From Streptomyces sp. AV19 (GTDB taxonomy: Bacteria; Actinomycetota; Actinomycetes; Streptomycetales; Streptomycetaceae): a stretch of 51,661 nucleotides of DNA. Positions 17,560-25,160 of this stretch are shown one piece after another. How positions within the stretch are numbered: the stretch's first letter is position 1; every line of letters starts with the position of its first letter. The DNA is taken from NCBI RefSeq assembly GCF_015999245.1, contig NZ_JAEAMR010000004.1, positions 429,231 through 480,891 of the forward strand, given 5' to 3'. The position numbers and the translations under genes were made by a program. The notes below the pieces were generated by a model. The model was not told where the DNA came from, ran no database searches, and saw nothing but the letters and a program-made list of their open reading frames with translations.

Positions 17560-17572
17560 TGTTTTTGCCCCC

Positions 17573-18198
17573 GGCCCGCCCTTTCACCGTTTCTTCCGGG
17601 GCAAGCCCCGGGCCCGGCACCGCGCTTCGCGCGGTGAGCGGGGGCTCCCGCCCCCTGCACCCCTTTTCGCGGCTGCGCCCTGGGCCCCCGACGCGGCTGC
17701 GCCCCGGACCCGCAACGCGGCTGCGCCCCGGGCCCGCGAAACGCGGCTCCGCCCGGGGCCCTGTGACGCGGCTGCAGCCCGGCCCTCCAAAATGCTGCAG
17801 CCTGACCTCCAAAAGCTGCGGCCTGACCTCCAAAACACGGCTCGCCCCGGCCGCCCAACGCGGCTGCGACTTGGACGCTCAATGCGGCCCGCTCGGCCCT
17901 CCAACGCGGCTGTGACCTGGACTTCCAATACGGCTCGCCCCCCGGCCCGCTACGTGGCTCCGCCCTGGCCCTGCGACGTGCTCCGCCCTGGCCCTGCGGC
18001 GCGGCTGCGATTTGGCCTCCCAAGCGGCTTGCCCAGCTCCCCATCGCGGCTCCGCCGCGTTCGTCCTCAAGTGCCGTGCGGGCTGGATTTCGCGCCCGGG
18101 CGCATGACTCAGCCCGTCCGGCGCTTGAGGACCTCCGCCCGGAGGGCGGACAGGGGTCCGGGGTCTCCCCCGGGAAACGGTGAAAGGGCGGGCCGGGG
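17573..18198. repeat. Fold-back intergenic element, copy B (between tetR and the M23-like gene)
   Basis: The left end GGCCCGCCCTTTCACCGTTT (17573-17592) is repeated inverted at the right end (AAACGGTGAAAGGGCGGGCC, 18175-18194). Inside are a tandem repeat array (17668-18060) and a near-perfect inverted repeat with 23-nt arms (18063-18085 and 18110-18132). The M23-like frame enters it without stopping. Confidence 0.75.
17668..18060. repeat. Degenerate tandem array of 22-26 bp units
   Basis: About 17 units resembling CGCGGCTGCGCCCCGGCCCN follow each other; visible unit starts include 17668, 17692, 17716, 17742, 17767, 17837, 17859 and 17905. Early units are closest to each other and the rest have drifted. 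The near-24-bp period creates long open frames on both strands that I do not regard as genes. Confidence 0.7.
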
Positions 18199-18718
18199 GA
18201 GGACCCACCAGCGGCAGCAGCCGGGACGGCCGGTGTCGGAGCAGGCGCAGCGGGTCCAGGTACTCCCGTCCCCGCAGCAGGCCCCAGTGCAGGCATCCCT
18301 CCGGGCAGTGGTGCGGCCCCGGCTCCAGCTCGCCCAGCAACGCACCCGCCGCCACCGTCTCGCCCCGGCGCACGCCGGCCCGTACCGGCTCGTACGTCGT
18401 GCGCAGCGGCGGATCCCCCGTCCCCGTGAGCTCCACGGTCACCACCCCGCGCCCCGCGATCGTCCCCACGAAGGAGACCGTGCCCGGCGCGGCCGCCCGG
18501 ACCGGCGCCCCTGGCCCCGCGGCCAGGTCGACGCCGCGATGGCCCCGGGCCCACCGCACCGGTGGCGGCTCCCAGCCCCGCACCACCCGCGGCCGGCCGC
18601 CGTCCGTCCCCGTGACCGGCCAGGTCCGGCCGGGCGCGGGTGCCGGGCCCGCCGCCGCCGGCCACCCGCACCACAGGGCCAGCACGGCGCACACCACGAT
18701 CACCACTCGTCGTCGCAT
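17879..18718 (-). CDS. M23-family (LytM-like) secreted protein, C-terminus read through into a repeat
   Basis: A 279-residue frame. Residues 1-23 form a signal peptide (MRRRVVIVVCAVLALWCGWP, then AAA). The LytM domain holds GHRGVDLAA (His60, Asp64) and GCLHWGL (His144). The usual HxH is here HWG, so one zinc/catalytic histidine is missing and activity is doubtful. After about residue 170 the frame has no stop and runs 100 codons through the fold-back element (ARPFTVSRG marks its terminal repeat). The true C-terminus was probably near residue 170. I chose the ATG at 18718 over GTG 18727. Confidence 0.75.
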   Translation of the reverse strand: MRRRVVIVVCAVLALWCGWPAAAGPAPAPGRTWPVTGTDGGRPRVVRGWEPPPVRWARGHRGVDLAAGPGAPVRAAAPGTVSFVGTIAGRGVVTVELTGTGDPPLRTTYEPVRAGVRRGETVAAGALLGELEPGPHHCPEGCLHWGLLRGREYLDPLRLLRHRPSRLLPLVGPPPARPFTVSRGRPRTPVRPPGGGPQAPDGLSHAPGREIQPARHLRTNAAEPRWGAGQAAWEAKSQPRRRARAEHVAGPGRSHVAGRGASRIGSPGHSRVGGPSGPH

Positions 18719-19032
18719 GACGACCACCGTGGCCGACTCCCGCGTCCCGTGCGGATCTTGGTCCCGATCTGTGGATTACTCGCCGGTTGTGGACAAGGCC
18801 GTCACCCGGCCCTTCCCCGGTCCCGTACACTTCTCTTGGCGACCCGGGTGACCGGGTCGACTTCGCACGCCCCGCCACCGGCGCGTCAGACCCTTCCCGG
18901 GCAGCGCGGTGGCCGTGTCTCTCGGTCCGTGAGCGGCTCCTTCACCGGGGCGGTCCGCGGCGGACGCGCCGGGGCGTCAGGAGCGGCGGCCGCCCGGTCG
19001 CCGTGGAACCGAGTATCACAAGGAGCGCGGCC
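18719..19032. promoter_or_regulatory. Divergent M23/rpsB intergenic region and rpsB leader
   Basis: Holds the second copy of the 44-bp motif (18753-18796), a possible rpsB -10 box TACACT (18826-18831), and about 195 nt of GC-rich leader ending in AGGAG (19021-19025). Long rpsB leaders are often autoregulated by S2; I cannot match this one to a described family. Confidence 0.45.
18753..18796 (+). repeat. 44-bp conserved motif with DnaA-box-like sequences, copy 2
   Basis: Matches the reverse complement of 12388-12431 at 40 of 44 positions. It contains TTGTGGACAA (18787-18796), the reverse complement of a perfect Streptomyces DnaA box, and TGTGGATTA (18770-18778). The two boxes start 18 bp apart, as in copy 1. 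Confidence 0.7.
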
Positions 19033-19902
19033 ATGGCCGTCGTCACGATGCGGGAGCTGCTGGAGAGCGGCGTCCACTTCGGTCACCAGACCCGTCGTTG
19101 GAACCCGAAGATGAAGCGTTTCATCTTCACCGAGCGCAACGGCATCTACATCATCGACCTGCTCCAGTCGCTGTCGTACATCGACCGCGCCTACGAGTTC
19201 GTCAAGGAGACCGTCGCGCACGGCGGCTCCATCATGTTCGTCGGTACGAAGAAGCAGGCCCAGGAGGCCATCGCCGAGCAGGCGACCCGTGTCGGCATGC
19301 CCTACGTCAACCAGCGCTGGCTGGGCGGCATGCTCACCAACTTCTCGACCGTCTACAAGCGCCTGCAGCGCCTGAAGGAGCTCGAGCTCATCGACTTCGA
19401 GGATGTGGCCGCCTCCGGCCTCACCAAGAAGGAGCTCCTGGTCCTCTCCCGCGAGAAGGCCAAGCTGGAGAAGACCCTCGGCGGCATCCGCGAGATGCAG
19501 AAGGTCCCCAGCGCCGTCTGGATCGTGGACACCAAGAAGGAGCACATCGCCGTCGGTGAGGCGCGCAAGCTCCGCATCCCGGTCGTCGCGATCCTCGACA
19601 CCAACTGCGACCCGGACGAGGTCGACTACAAGATCCCGGGCAACGACGACGCGATCCGCTCCGTCACCCTGCTCACCCGCGTCATCGCCGACGCCGTCGC
19701 CGAGGGCCTGATGTCCCGCTCCGGCGTGGCCGAGGCCGGCAAGGGCGACAAGGCCGCCGGCGAGCCGCTGGCCGAGTGGGAGCGCGACCTCCTCGAGGGC
19801 GAGAAGAAGGCGGACGAGGCTGCTCCGGCCGCCCCCGCCGCCGAGGCCGAGAAGCCGGCCGCCGAGGCCGAGAAGCCGGCCGCTGACGCCGAGCAGGCCT
19901 GA
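19033..19902 (+). CDS. rpsB: 30S ribosomal protein S2
   Basis: Binds the platform side of the small subunit. The 289-residue product starts [20 protein letters not shown] and contains [20 protein letters not shown] and [12 protein letters not shown], diagnostic of S2. The last 30 residues are an AEAEKPA repeat-rich tail. I chose the ATG at 19033 with AGGAG at 19021-19025. Three hairpins separate it from tsf. Confidence 0.97.
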   Translation: MAVVTMRELLESGVHFGHQTRRWNPKMKRFIFTERNGIYIIDLLQSLSYIDRAYEFVKETVAHGGSIMFVGTKKQAQEAIAEQATRVGMPYVNQRWLGGMLTNFSTVYKRLQRLKELELIDFEDVAASGLTKKELLVLSREKAKLEKTLGGIREMQKVPSAVWIVDTKKEHIAVGEARKLRIPVVAILDTNCDPDEVDYKIPGNDDAIRSVTLLTRVIADAVAEGLMSRSGVAEAGKGDKAAGEPLAEWERDLLEGEKKADEAAPAAPAAEAEKPAAEAEKPAADAEQA

Positions 19903-19915
19903 TCCCAGGCCGTAC

Positions 19916-19951
19916 CGACGGCGGGGTCGGGAGATCCTGATCCCGCCGTCG
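19916..19951 (+). terminator. Hairpin 1 in the rpsB-tsf spacer
   Basis: CGACGGCGGG (19916-19925) pairs with CCCGCCGTCG (19942-19951). It probably terminates or attenuates transcription after rpsB. Confidence 0.65.
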
Positions 19952-19963
19952 CCCGGTGGATCC

Positions 19964-20000
19964 ACGGCCGGGTCCCGTCCGCTGGACGGGAGCCGGCCGT
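19964..20000 (+). terminator. Hairpin 2 in the rpsB-tsf spacer
   Basis: Arms 19964-19980 and 19984-20000 pair with a single mismatch around a 3-nt loop. It is the strongest stem in the spacer. Confidence 0.65.
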
Positions 20001-20023
20001 CGTGGTGACCTCAAGACGGACCA

Positions 20024-20055
20024 GCCCTGCCGGGTGCCGAGCGGCACGGCAGGGC
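20024..20055 (+). terminator. Hairpin 3 in the rpsB-tsf spacer, just before the tsf ribosome binding site
   Basis: GCCCTGCCG (20024-20032) pairs with CGGCAGGGC (20047-20055), continued by TGCCG/CGGCA inside with a GG bulge. It ends 12 nt before the AAGGA of tsf, so it could affect translation as well as transcription. Confidence 0.55.
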
Positions 20056-20080
20056 GTAGTGCACAAGAAGGATTTCAACG

Positions 20081-20917
20081 ATGGCGAACTTCACCGCCGC
20101 TGACGTCAAGGCTCTCCGTGAGAAGACCGGCGCCGGCATGATGGACTGCAAGAAGGCGCTCGACGAGGCCAATGGTGACCTCGAGAAGGCCATCGAGATC
20201 GTCCGCGTCAAGGGCCTCAAGGGCGTCGCCAAGCGCGAGAGCCGCACCACCGAGAACGGTGCCGTCGCCTCCGTCATCGCCGGCGACAACACCTCCGGTG
20301 TCATCGTCGAGCTGAAGTGCGAGACCGACTTCGTCGCCAAGGGCGAGAAGTTCGTGGCCGTCGCCGACGCCCTGGCCGCCCACATCGCCAAGTCCGCCCC
20401 GGCGGACCTGGAGGCCCTGCTCGCCTCCGAGATCGAGGCCGGCAAGACCGTCCAGGCGTTCATCGACGAGGCCAACGCCACCCTGGGCGAGAAGATCGTC
20501 GTGGACCGCTTCGCGTACTTCGCCGGCGGCTTCGTCTCCGTGTACATGCACCGCACCGCCGCGGACCTGCCCCCGCAGGTCGGCGTCCTGGTCGAGCTGG
20601 ACAAGGAGAACGCCGAGGTCGCCAAGGACGTCGCGCAGCACATCGCCGCGTTCGCGCCGAAGTTCCTCTCCCGCGACGAGATCCCGGCCGAGGTCGTCGA
20701 GAACGAGCGCCGCATCGCCGAGGAGACCGCCCGAGCCGAGGGCAAGCCCGAGGCCGCGCTGCCGAAGATCGTCGAGGGCCGCGTCACCGGCTTCTTCAAG
20801 GAGTCGGTCCTGCTGGACCAGGCGTTCGCCAAGGACAACAAGAAGTCCGTCCAGAAGGTCCTGGACGAGGCCGGTGTCACGCTGAAGCGCTTCTCGCGCA
20901 TCCGCGTCGGCGCCTGA
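20081..20917 (+). CDS. tsf: Elongation factor Ts
   Basis: Nucleotide exchange factor for EF-Tu. The 278-residue protein begins [20 protein letters not shown] and has MMDCKKAL and [13 protein letters not shown] of the N-terminal module. The core [17 protein letters not shown] segment reads [25 protein letters not shown] (20068-20072) precedes the ATG. Confidence 0.97.
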   Translation: MANFTAADVKALREKTGAGMMDCKKALDEANGDLEKAIEIVRVKGLKGVAKRESRTTENGAVASVIAGDNTSGVIVELKCETDFVAKGEKFVAVADALAAHIAKSAPADLEALLASEIEAGKTVQAFIDEANATLGEKIVVDRFAYFAGGFVSVYMHRTAADLPPQVGVLVELDKENAEVAKDVAQHIAAFAPKFLSRDEIPAEVVENERRIAEETARAEGKPEAALPKIVEGRVTGFFKESVLLDQAFAKDNKKSVQKVLDEAGVTLKRFSRIRVGA

Positions 20918-21080
20918 GCCGCCCGGCAGGGCAGCGAACGACCGGCGACCCGCTAGGGTCGTACGCAGCCGACCGTCCACCGGCCGGCCGCTGATGTGAC
21001 GAGGAGGCCATTGCCGCAGAGGGAACCGAAAGGACCCAACCGGCAGTGGCCTTCTTCGTATGTGCACGAGGAGAATTCCA

Positions 21081-21860
21081 ATGAATCAGGGTGCGGACGC
21101 GCGCGAGGCCGCCGACGACACGAGCGCCGACCACGGGAAAACCCGCCGGTTCCTGCTGAAACTGTCAGGTGAGGCCTTCGCCGGTGGCGGAGGACTCGGT
21201 GTCGACCCCGATGTCGTGCACGCCATCGCCCGCGAGATCGCGGCCGTGGTCCGCGAGGGCTACGAGATCGCCGTGGTCATCGGCGGCGGCAACTTCTTCC
21301 GCGGCGCCGAGCTCCAGCAGCGCGGCATGGACCGGGCCCGCTCGGACTACATGGGCATGCTCGGCACCGTGATGAACTCCCTCGCCCTCCAGGACTTCCT
21401 GGTCAAGGAAGGCGTGGAGACCCGGGTCCAGACCGGCATCACCATGGGCCAGGTCGCCGAGCCGTTCATCCCGCTGCGCGCCGTGCGCCACCTGGAGAAG
21501 GGCCGCGTCGTGATCTTCGGCGCGGGTATGGGCATGCCCTACTTCTCCACCGACACCACCGCCGCCCAGCGCGCCCTGGAGATCCACGCCGAGGCGATCC
21601 TCATGGGCAAGAACGGCGTGGACGGGGTCTACGACTCGGACCCGAAGAAGAACCCGAACGCGGTCAAGTTCGACGCGCTCGAGTACGGCGAGGTGCTCTC
21701 CCGCGGCCTCAAGGTCGCCGACGCCACCGCCATCAGCCTGTGCATGGACAACAAGCTGCCGATCCTGGTGTTCGAGCTGCTCGCCGAGGGCAACATCGCC
21801 CGCGCCGTCAAGGGTGAGAAGATCGGCACGCTCGTGAGCGACCAGGGCACGCGGGACTGA
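21081..21860 (+). CDS. pyrH: Uridylate kinase PyrH
   Basis: Phosphorylates UMP to UDP, feeding RNA and cell wall precursors. The 259-residue amino-acid-kinase fold shows [28 protein letters not shown] and [18 protein letters not shown] chose the ATG at 21081 with GAGGAG (21068-21073) upstream over the ATG at 21060. It is a hexameric allosteric enzyme in other bacteria. Confidence 0.97.
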   Translation: MNQGADAREAADDTSADHGKTRRFLLKLSGEAFAGGGGLGVDPDVVHAIAREIAAVVREGYEIAVVIGGGNFFRGAELQQRGMDRARSDYMGMLGTVMNSLALQDFLVKEGVETRVQTGITMGQVAEPFIPLRAVRHLEKGRVVIFGAGMGMPYFSTDTTAAQRALEIHAEAILMGKNGVDGVYDSDPKKNPNAVKFDALEYGEVLSRGLKVADATAISLCMDNKLPILVFELLAEGNIARAVKGEKIGTLVSDQGTRD

Positions 21861-21872
21861 CACGCCCCGCAA

Positions 21873-21925
21873 CCGTCCGCCGTGCCCCCGGGACCGTCCG
21901 CAGTCCCGGAACCGCCGGCGGACGG
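21873..21925 (+). terminator. Nested hairpin between pyrH and frr
   Basis: CCGTCCGCCG (21873-21882) pairs with CGGCGGACGG (21916-21925). An inner CCGGGAC/GTCCCGG stem lies in the loop. This suggests termination or attenuation after pyrH. Confidence 0.6.
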
Positions 21926-22048
21926 CAACTCCGGGCCGTGGGAAGACCTCGGCACGGGGATGGACAACCGCCTGCCGGTCGGACACCGTGCAGGAGAAGA
22001 CGCGCGCAGGGGCGAGGCTCTGCTTACTGATAACACCAGGAGCAAGTG

Positions 22049-22606
22049 GTGATCGAAGAGATCCTCCTCGAAGCCGAGGAGAAGATGGAGAAGGCCGTTG
22101 TGGTCGCCAAGGAGGACTTCGCGGCGATCCGCACCGGGCGTGCGCACCCGGCGATGTTCAACAAGATCGTGGCGGACTACTACGGTGCGCTGACGCCCAT
22201 CAACCAGCTGGCGTCGTTCTCGGTCCCCGAGCCGCGCATGGCCGTGGTGACCCCCTTCGACAAGAGCGCGCTGCGCAACATCGAGCAGGCCATCCGCGAC
22301 TCGGACCTGGGTGTCAACCCGAGCAACGACGGCAACATCATCCGGGTGACCTTCCCCGAGCTCACCGAGGAGCGCCGCCGGGAGTTCATCAAGGTCGCCA
22401 AGGGCAAGGGCGAGGACGCGAAGGTGTCCATCCGCTCCATCCGCCGCAAGGCCAAGGACGCGCTGGACAAGCTCGTCAAGGACAAGGAGTCCGGCGAGGA
22501 CGACGTGCGCCGCGCGGAGAAGGAGCTCGACGACACCACCGCGAAGTACGTGGCGCAGGTGGACGAGCTGCTCAAGCACAAGGAAGCCGAGCTGCTCGAG
22601 GTCTGA
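22049..22606 (+). CDS. frr: Ribosome recycling factor
   Basis: Splits post-termination ribosomes with EF-G. The 185-residue product starts [18 protein letters not shown] and contains [13 protein letters not shown] and [12 protein letters not shown] chose the second of two adjacent GTG codons (22049), which gives the usual 185-residue form; AGGAG (22038-22042) fits it best. The stop overlaps the cdsA ATG by one base. Confidence 0.95.
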   Translation: MIEEILLEAEEKMEKAVVVAKEDFAAIRTGRAHPAMFNKIVADYYGALTPINQLASFSVPEPRMAVVTPFDKSALRNIEQAIRDSDLGVNPSNDGNIIRVTFPELTEERRREFIKVAKGKGEDAKVSIRSIRRKAKDALDKLVKDKESGEDDVRRAEKELDDTTAKYVAQVDELLKHKEAELLEV

Positions 22607-23697
22607 TGAACGACGCATCCTGGGGAGCTCCGTCGCGCGCCGGGCAGTGGGGGGCCGCCGACGGGGTACCCCCGTTCCCGGCGGGTCCCGTGGGCGAAGC
22701 GGCCGTGGCGGCGCAGACTCGCCCCATGCCGATCGTGCCCGACGCGGGCGGAGACCAGGACGACCGTGACCAGGGGGCCACGCACCTCGGTGGCCCCCTG
22801 TTCCGCGACGAACGCGACCGAGGGGAGCCCGACATCCGGCCGCAGGAGCCCGCCGCCCCCCAGGCGCCCAAGGCGGGCAAGAAGAGCGCGGGACGCGACC
22901 TGCGTGCCGCGATAGGGGTGGGACTGGGCCTCGGCGCGGTCATCATCGCCTCGCTGTTCATCTACAAGCCCGTCTTCCTCGGCGTGATCGTGATCGCCGT
23001 GGTCGTCGGGCTGTGGGAGCTGACCTCGCGGCTCGCCGAGCGCAAGGGGATCAGGGCGCCCCTGGTGCCGCTGGCCATCGGCGGCGCGGCGATGACCGTC
23101 GCGGGGTACGTCAACGGCTCCGAGGGCGCGTTCGTCGCCATGGCCTTCACGGCGCTCGCCGTGCTGGTGTGGCGGATGACCGAGCCGCCGGACGACTACC
23201 TCAAGGACGTCACGGCGGGCATCTTCGCCGCGTTCTACGTGCCGTTCCTGGCCACCTTCGTGGCCCTGATGCTGGCCGCGGACGACGGTGCCTGGCGGGT
23301 GCTGACCTTCCTGATCCTCACGGTGGTCAGCGACACCGGGGCCTACGCGGTGGGCTGGCGCTTCGGCAGGCGCAAGCTCGCGCCGCGCATCAGCCCCGGC
23401 AAGACCCGCGAGGGCCTGGTCGGCGCGGTGCTGTTCGCCATGGTGGCGGGCGCGCTGTGCATGCGGTACCTGATCGACGGCGGGCAGTGGTGGCAGGGCC
23501 TGCTGCTGGGCCTGGCGGTCGCGGTCAGCGCCACGCTGGGCGACCTCGGCGAGTCGATGATCAAGCGCGACCTGGGCATCAAGGACATGGGCCGGCTGCT
23601 GCCGGGCCATGGCGGGATCATGGACCGGCTGGATTCGCTGCTGCCGACGGCTCCGGTGGTGTGGTTGTTGCTGGTGGCGTTCGTGGGCTCGGGCTGA
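22606..23697 (+). CDS. cdsA: Phosphatidate cytidylyltransferase CdsA
   Basis: Makes CDP-diacylglycerol at the membrane for phospholipid synthesis. The 363-residue protein has a 90-residue soluble, acidic/proline-rich N-terminal extension and then about eight membrane segments. The family signature is SMIKRDLGIKDMGRLLPGHG followed by GIMDRLDS. The start overlaps frr. A decayed duplicate of its 3' end lies just downstream (23754-23830). Confidence 0.95.
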   Translation: MNDASWGAPSRAGQWGAADGVPPFPAGPVGEAAVAAQTRPMPIVPDAGGDQDDRDQGATHLGGPLFRDERDRGEPDIRPQEPAAPQAPKAGKKSAGRDLRAAIGVGLGLGAVIIASLFIYKPVFLGVIVIAVVVGLWELTSRLAERKGIRAPLVPLAIGGAAMTVAGYVNGSEGAFVAMAFTALAVLVWRMTEPPDDYLKDVTAGIFAAFYVPFLATFVALMLAADDGAWRVLTFLILTVVSDTGAYAVGWRFGRRKLAPRISPGKTREGLVGAVLFAMVAGALCMRYLIDGGQWWQGLLLGLAVAVSATLGDLGESMIKRDLGIKDMGRLLPGHGGIMDRLDSLLPTAPVVWLLLVAFVGSG

Positions 23698-23753
23698 CGC
23701 GGGCGGGGCCGGGTCACGGCGCCACGCGGCCGTAGCCGCATATCGGGCGCGGT

Positions 23754-23830
23754 ATGGACCCGCCGGCTTCGCTGCGGTGCCGACCACCCCGGTGGTCCGG
23801 CTGCCGCTGGTGGCCTTCGTAGGCGCCTGA
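23754..23830 (+). pseudogene. Decayed duplicate of the cdsA 3' end
   Basis: The DNA from ATGGACC to the stop aligns with the last 78 bases of cdsA with a 2-base insertion near 23777. After the shift one frame reads [15 protein letters not shown], against TAPVVWLLLVAFVGSG in cdsA. Differences fall mostly at third positions. It looks like the remnant of a cdsA-like copy. Confidence 0.7.
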
Positions 23831-23849
23831 GCTGCGTTTTTTCCCGAGC

Positions 23850-23880
23850 GGGGTCCGTCGTCCACAGGACGGCGGACCCC
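23850..23880 (+). terminator. Terminator after cdsA and its remnant
   Basis: A 14-bp stem (23850-23863 with 23867-23880, one G-T pair) with an ACA loop lies upstream of rlmN. Confidence 0.75.
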
Positions 23881-23909
23881 CTCCGCGCATCTGCGACACT
23901 GGATGCATC

Positions 23910-25016
23910 ATGCCTAAGCCCGGAGAACTGACTTTCGTCGCCCCCCGCGGAGCCAAGAAGCCCCCGCGGCACCTCGCCGACCTCTCGCCCGCCGAGCGCA
24001 AGGAGGCCGTCGCCGCCATCGGCGAGAAGCCTTTCCGGGCGAAGCAGCTGTCCCAGCACTACTTCGCGCGGTACGCCCACGACCCGGCCCAGTGGACCGA
24101 CATCCCGGCCGCGGCGCGCGAGAAGCTCGCCGGCGAGCTGCTGCCGGAGCTGATGACCGAGCTGCGCACCATCTCGTGCGACGACGACACCACCCGCAAG
24201 ACCCTGTGGCGGCTGCACGACGGCAAGCTCGTGGAGTCCGTGCTGATGCGCTACCCGGACCGGGTCACCATGTGCATCAGCTCCCAGGCCGGCTGCGGCA
24301 TGAACTGCCCGTTCTGCGCCACCGGCCAGGCCGGACTGGACCGCAACCTGTCCACCGCCGAGATCGTCCACCAGATCGTGGACGGCATGCGCGTCCTGCG
24401 CGACGGCGAGGTGCCCGGCGGCCCGGCGCGGCTGTCCAACATCGTCTTCATGGGCATGGGCGAGCCGCTGGCGAACTACAAGCGCGTCGTCGGCGCCATC
24501 CGCCGGCTGACCGACCCCGAGCCGGACGGCCTGGGCCTGTCGCAGCGCGGCATCACCGTCTCCACCGTCGGCCTGGTCCCGGCGATGCACCGCTTCGCCG
24601 ACGAGGGCTTCAAGTGCCGCCTCGCGGTCTCGCTGCACGCCCCCGACGACGAGCTGCGCGACACCCTCGTCCCGGTCAACACCCGCTGGAAGGTCCGCGA
24701 GGTCCTGGACGCGGCCTGGGAGTACGCCGAGAAGTCCGGCCGCCGGATCTCCATCGAGTACGCGCTGATCCGCGACATCAACGACCAGGCGTGGCGCGGC
24801 GACCTGCTCGGCCGGCTCCTCAAGGGCCGCCGGGTGCACGTCAACCTCATCCCGCTCAACCCCACGCCGGGGTCGAAGTGGACGGCCTCGCGGCCGGAGG
24901 ACGAGCGGGCGTTCGTCGAGGCGATCGCCGCGCACGGGGTGCCGGTGACCGTGCGGGACACGCGGGGCCAGGAGATCGACGGCGCGTGCGGCCAGCTGGC
25001 GGCGACCGAGCGCTGA
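23910..25016 (+). CDS. rlmN: Dual-specificity 23S rRNA/tRNA methyltransferase RlmN
   Basis: A radical SAM enzyme that methylates C2 of A2503 in 23S rRNA and A37 in some tRNAs. The 368-residue product carries the CxxxCxxC cluster as CGMNCPFC (Cys129, Cys133, Cys136). It also has [22 protein letters not shown] and the late [10 protein letters not shown] segment. The ATG at 23910 has no Shine-Dalgarno; GACACT 10 nt upstream could make it near-leaderless. Confidence 0.95.
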   Translation: MPKPGELTFVAPRGAKKPPRHLADLSPAERKEAVAAIGEKPFRAKQLSQHYFARYAHDPAQWTDIPAAAREKLAGELLPELMTELRTISCDDDTTRKTLWRLHDGKLVESVLMRYPDRVTMCISSQAGCGMNCPFCATGQAGLDRNLSTAEIVHQIVDGMRVLRDGEVPGGPARLSNIVFMGMGEPLANYKRVVGAIRRLTDPEPDGLGLSQRGITVSTVGLVPAMHRFADEGFKCRLAVSLHAPDDELRDTLVPVNTRWKVREVLDAAWEYAEKSGRRISIEYALIRDINDQAWRGDLLGRLLKGRRVHVNLIPLNPTPGSKWTASRPEDERAFVEAIAAHGVPVTVRDTRGQEIDGACGQLAATER

Positions 25017-25067
25017 GCGCCCGTTTTCCGCGCACTGATACGGTGCATTCGAATAAATGAACATTCC

Positions 25068-25151
25068 GACAGGGGAGCGCCTCGGCGCTGAGAGTGCGGC
25101 ACGGCCCGCAGACCCTCGGACCTGATCCGGTTAGTACCGGCGTAGGGAGTC
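25068..25151 (+). ncRNA. TPP riboswitch (THI element)
   Basis: The conserved TPP aptamer strings are present: AGGGGAGC at the 5' side, CTGAGAGTG (25088-25096), GACCCTCGGACCTGATCCGG in the middle, and CGTAGGGA at the 3' side (25141-25148). The terminal AGGGAG is also the likely ribosome binding site of thiB 11 nt downstream. TPP binding should therefore hide it and block translation. Confidence 0.93.
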
Positions 25152-25160
25152 AGCACCACC

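Noticed and set aside
17445..17915. Repetitive open frame reading LRPGPPTR-type repeats
   Set aside because: It is a by-product of the near-24-bp tandem array; no ribosome binding site and no homology recognised.
17668..18060. CRISPR array
   Set aside because: Units are contiguous and diverged, without unique spacers of constant length.
22180..23865. Long minus-strand open frame opposite frr and cdsA (561 codons)
   Set aside because: It is a shadow of plus-strand genes with clear families; the translation is arginine/histidine-rich with no domain.
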